A DNA stretch of 6,981 nucleotides from an archaeon (GTDB lineage Archaea; Asgardarchaeota; Hermodarchaeia; Hermodarchaeales; Hermodarchaeaceae), in NCBI GenBank assembly GCA_016550415.1, contig JABXGU010000351.1:1-6981 (forward strand), read 5' to 3'. The notes under the pieces are model-generated. The model worked only from the letters and a program-made list of their open reading frames with translations. It did not search any database and was not told where the DNA came from. Positions 6,154-6,981 of the stretch are shown piece after piece. The position numbers and the translations under genes were made by a program. How positions within the stretch are numbered: the first letter of the stretch is position 1; each line of letters begins with the position of its first letter.

Positions 6154-6160
6154 GAGAGGA
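6154..6160 (+). promoter_or_regulatory. Shine-Dalgarno site of the alpha/beta hydrolase
   Basis: GAGAGGA lies 9 nt before ATG 6170 and supports that start. No clear TATA box is visible at a suitable distance upstream, so the hydrolase promoter is not called. Confidence 0.5.
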
Positions 6161-6169
6161 ACAAATTCC

Positions 6170-6961
6170 ATGCCAGAAATTCAAGTAAGTAAGGAAATAA
6201 CTCTTCATTTTGAAGAACATGGGAAGGGCTTTCCCCTGCTTCTAATCCATGGACTACTCAGCGACCTAACTTCATGGAAATATCAAATCGCCCCTTTCTC
6301 AAAACGATACCATGTTATTGCTATTGACCTTAAGGGACATGGTCGTTCCTCAAAACCAACAAAGGAATACCGTGTAGCTTCCCATGCTGACGATTTGTAC
6401 ATAATGCTTCAAGACTTGGATCTAAATCAGGTCCACCTCTGTGGGCTATCAATGGGCGGAATGGTGGCTGAAGTATTTGCACTGAAATATCCCTCTATGG
6501 TTCGTGGACTGGTTCTTGCAGACTCTGCAGCAATGATTGCAGACCAATATGTTAGCGAACGAATAACACTCATTGGAGACCACGATATGAACTGGTTTGC
6601 TGATTGGGGTGTGAAGAAAATTCTACGCCTTGCCACCCCAGAGGCTGTTGAGCATGTCAGAGAAATGATACGGCGTGTGAATCGCAAGGACTACCGACTT
6701 GCAGTTATATCAACAGCTGGTTTCAACATCGCAAAACAAATCTCAGCAATACAAAAACCCACCTTGATAATTGTAGGTGAAAAGGATGAAACTACTCCAC
6801 TCTGGCATGCTGAACAACTCAAAAGCTGGATACCAGGTTCCCGCCTTGTCGTTATGAAGGGCGCCTCACACATGACCCCCGTTGAAAATCCCGAAGAATT
6901 TAACAAATTAGTTTTAGACTTTCTTGCTGAAGTGGATGCAACCATCGGATCTAAAGGATAA
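6170..6961 (+). CDS. Alpha/beta hydrolase fold protein (esterase/lipase-like)
   Basis: A complete 263-residue soluble serine hydrolase of the AB_hydrolase_1 type. The oxyanion-hole segment LLLIHGLL is at 23-30 and the family's DLKGHGRSSKP loop at 53-63. The nucleophile elbow GLSMGG puts the catalytic Ser at 94. VGEKDETTP gives the acid Asp206, and GASHMTPVENPEEF gives His234. The order and spacing of the triad are normal. A short lid region (about 119-180) separates the nucleophile half from the C-terminal strands and is where substrate choice would lie. There is no signal peptide, so it acts in the cytoplasm. The family includes carboxylesterases, BioH-like esterases, C-C bond hydrolases and haloperoxidase-like enzymes, and the sequence does not say which. 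It is divergent from the membrane-protein gene and stops 20 bp before the window ends. Confidence 0.9.
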   Translation: MPEIQVSKEITLHFEEHGKGFPLLLIHGLLSDLTSWKYQIAPFSKRYHVIAIDLKGHGRSSKPTKEYRVASHADDLYIMLQDLDLNQVHLCGLSMGGMVAEVFALKYPSMVRGLVLADSAAMIADQYVSERITLIGDHDMNWFADWGVKKILRLATPEAVEHVREMIRRVNRKDYRLAVISTAGFNIAKQISAIQKPTLIIVGEKDETTPLWHAEQLKSWIPGSRLVVMKGASHMTPVENPEEFNKLVLDFLAEVDATIGSKG

Positions 6962-6981
6962 TCAGAATACCATTTCACACG

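Noticed and set aside
6427..6978. Minus-strand open frames opposite the hydrolase
   Set aside because: They mirror an intact alpha/beta hydrolase with a complete catalytic triad and show no family features of their own.

Overview
The window looks like a chromosomal segment of an anaerobic or microaerophilic archaeon. Evidence for Archaea: a tungsten-type aldehyde:ferredoxin oxidoreductase, two single-domain MgtE-type permeases of the archaeal kind, BRE/TATA-like promoters, and GAGGT/GGTGAT-type Shine-Dalgarno sites 4-9 nt before the chosen starts. Base composition is moderate and genes are closely packed. An Asgard lineage such as Thorarchaeota is possible, but that is a guess from gene style; no marker gene is present.

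Layout. (1) 2-1786, plus strand: an AOR-family tungstoenzyme, its first ~20 residues lying before the window. (2) 1865-3304, plus: a full-length flavin/Fe-S NAD(P)H oxidoreductase of the GltA/NfnB type, 78 bp downstream of the AOR with no clear terminator between, so probably co-transcribed. (3) 3305-3530: intergenic region with a good archaeal promoter, a long leader, and a short out-of-frame reading frame with its own Shine-Dalgarno site. (4) 3531-4145 and 4159-4746, plus: two adjacent genes, each encoding one five-helix MgtE half-domain, 13 bp apart. (5) 4787-5977, minus: an unrecognised, extremely tryptophan-rich membrane protein of about 10 helices, with what I read as a four-fold internal repeat. 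It converges on the MgtE pair and ends at a hairpin plus T-tract terminator. (6) 5978-6169: divergent intergenic region with a TATA box for the minus-strand gene. (7) 6170-6961, plus: a complete alpha/beta hydrolase with an intact Ser-Asp-His triad.

How they may work together. The AOR and the flavin/Fe-S protein suggest a redox pair: aldehyde oxidation delivers low-potential electrons to ferredoxin or directly to the partner, which can transfer them to NADP+. The two MgtE halves probably assemble into one Mg2+ or divalent-cation transporter, equivalent to the tandem-domain layout of SLC41 proteins. The membrane protein and the hydrolase show no evident functional link to the rest.

Most novel item: the Trp-rich four-repeat membrane protein. 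Next: the overlapping leader reading frame in front of the MgtE pair. I see no CRISPR array, RNA gene, insertion sequence or phage module.
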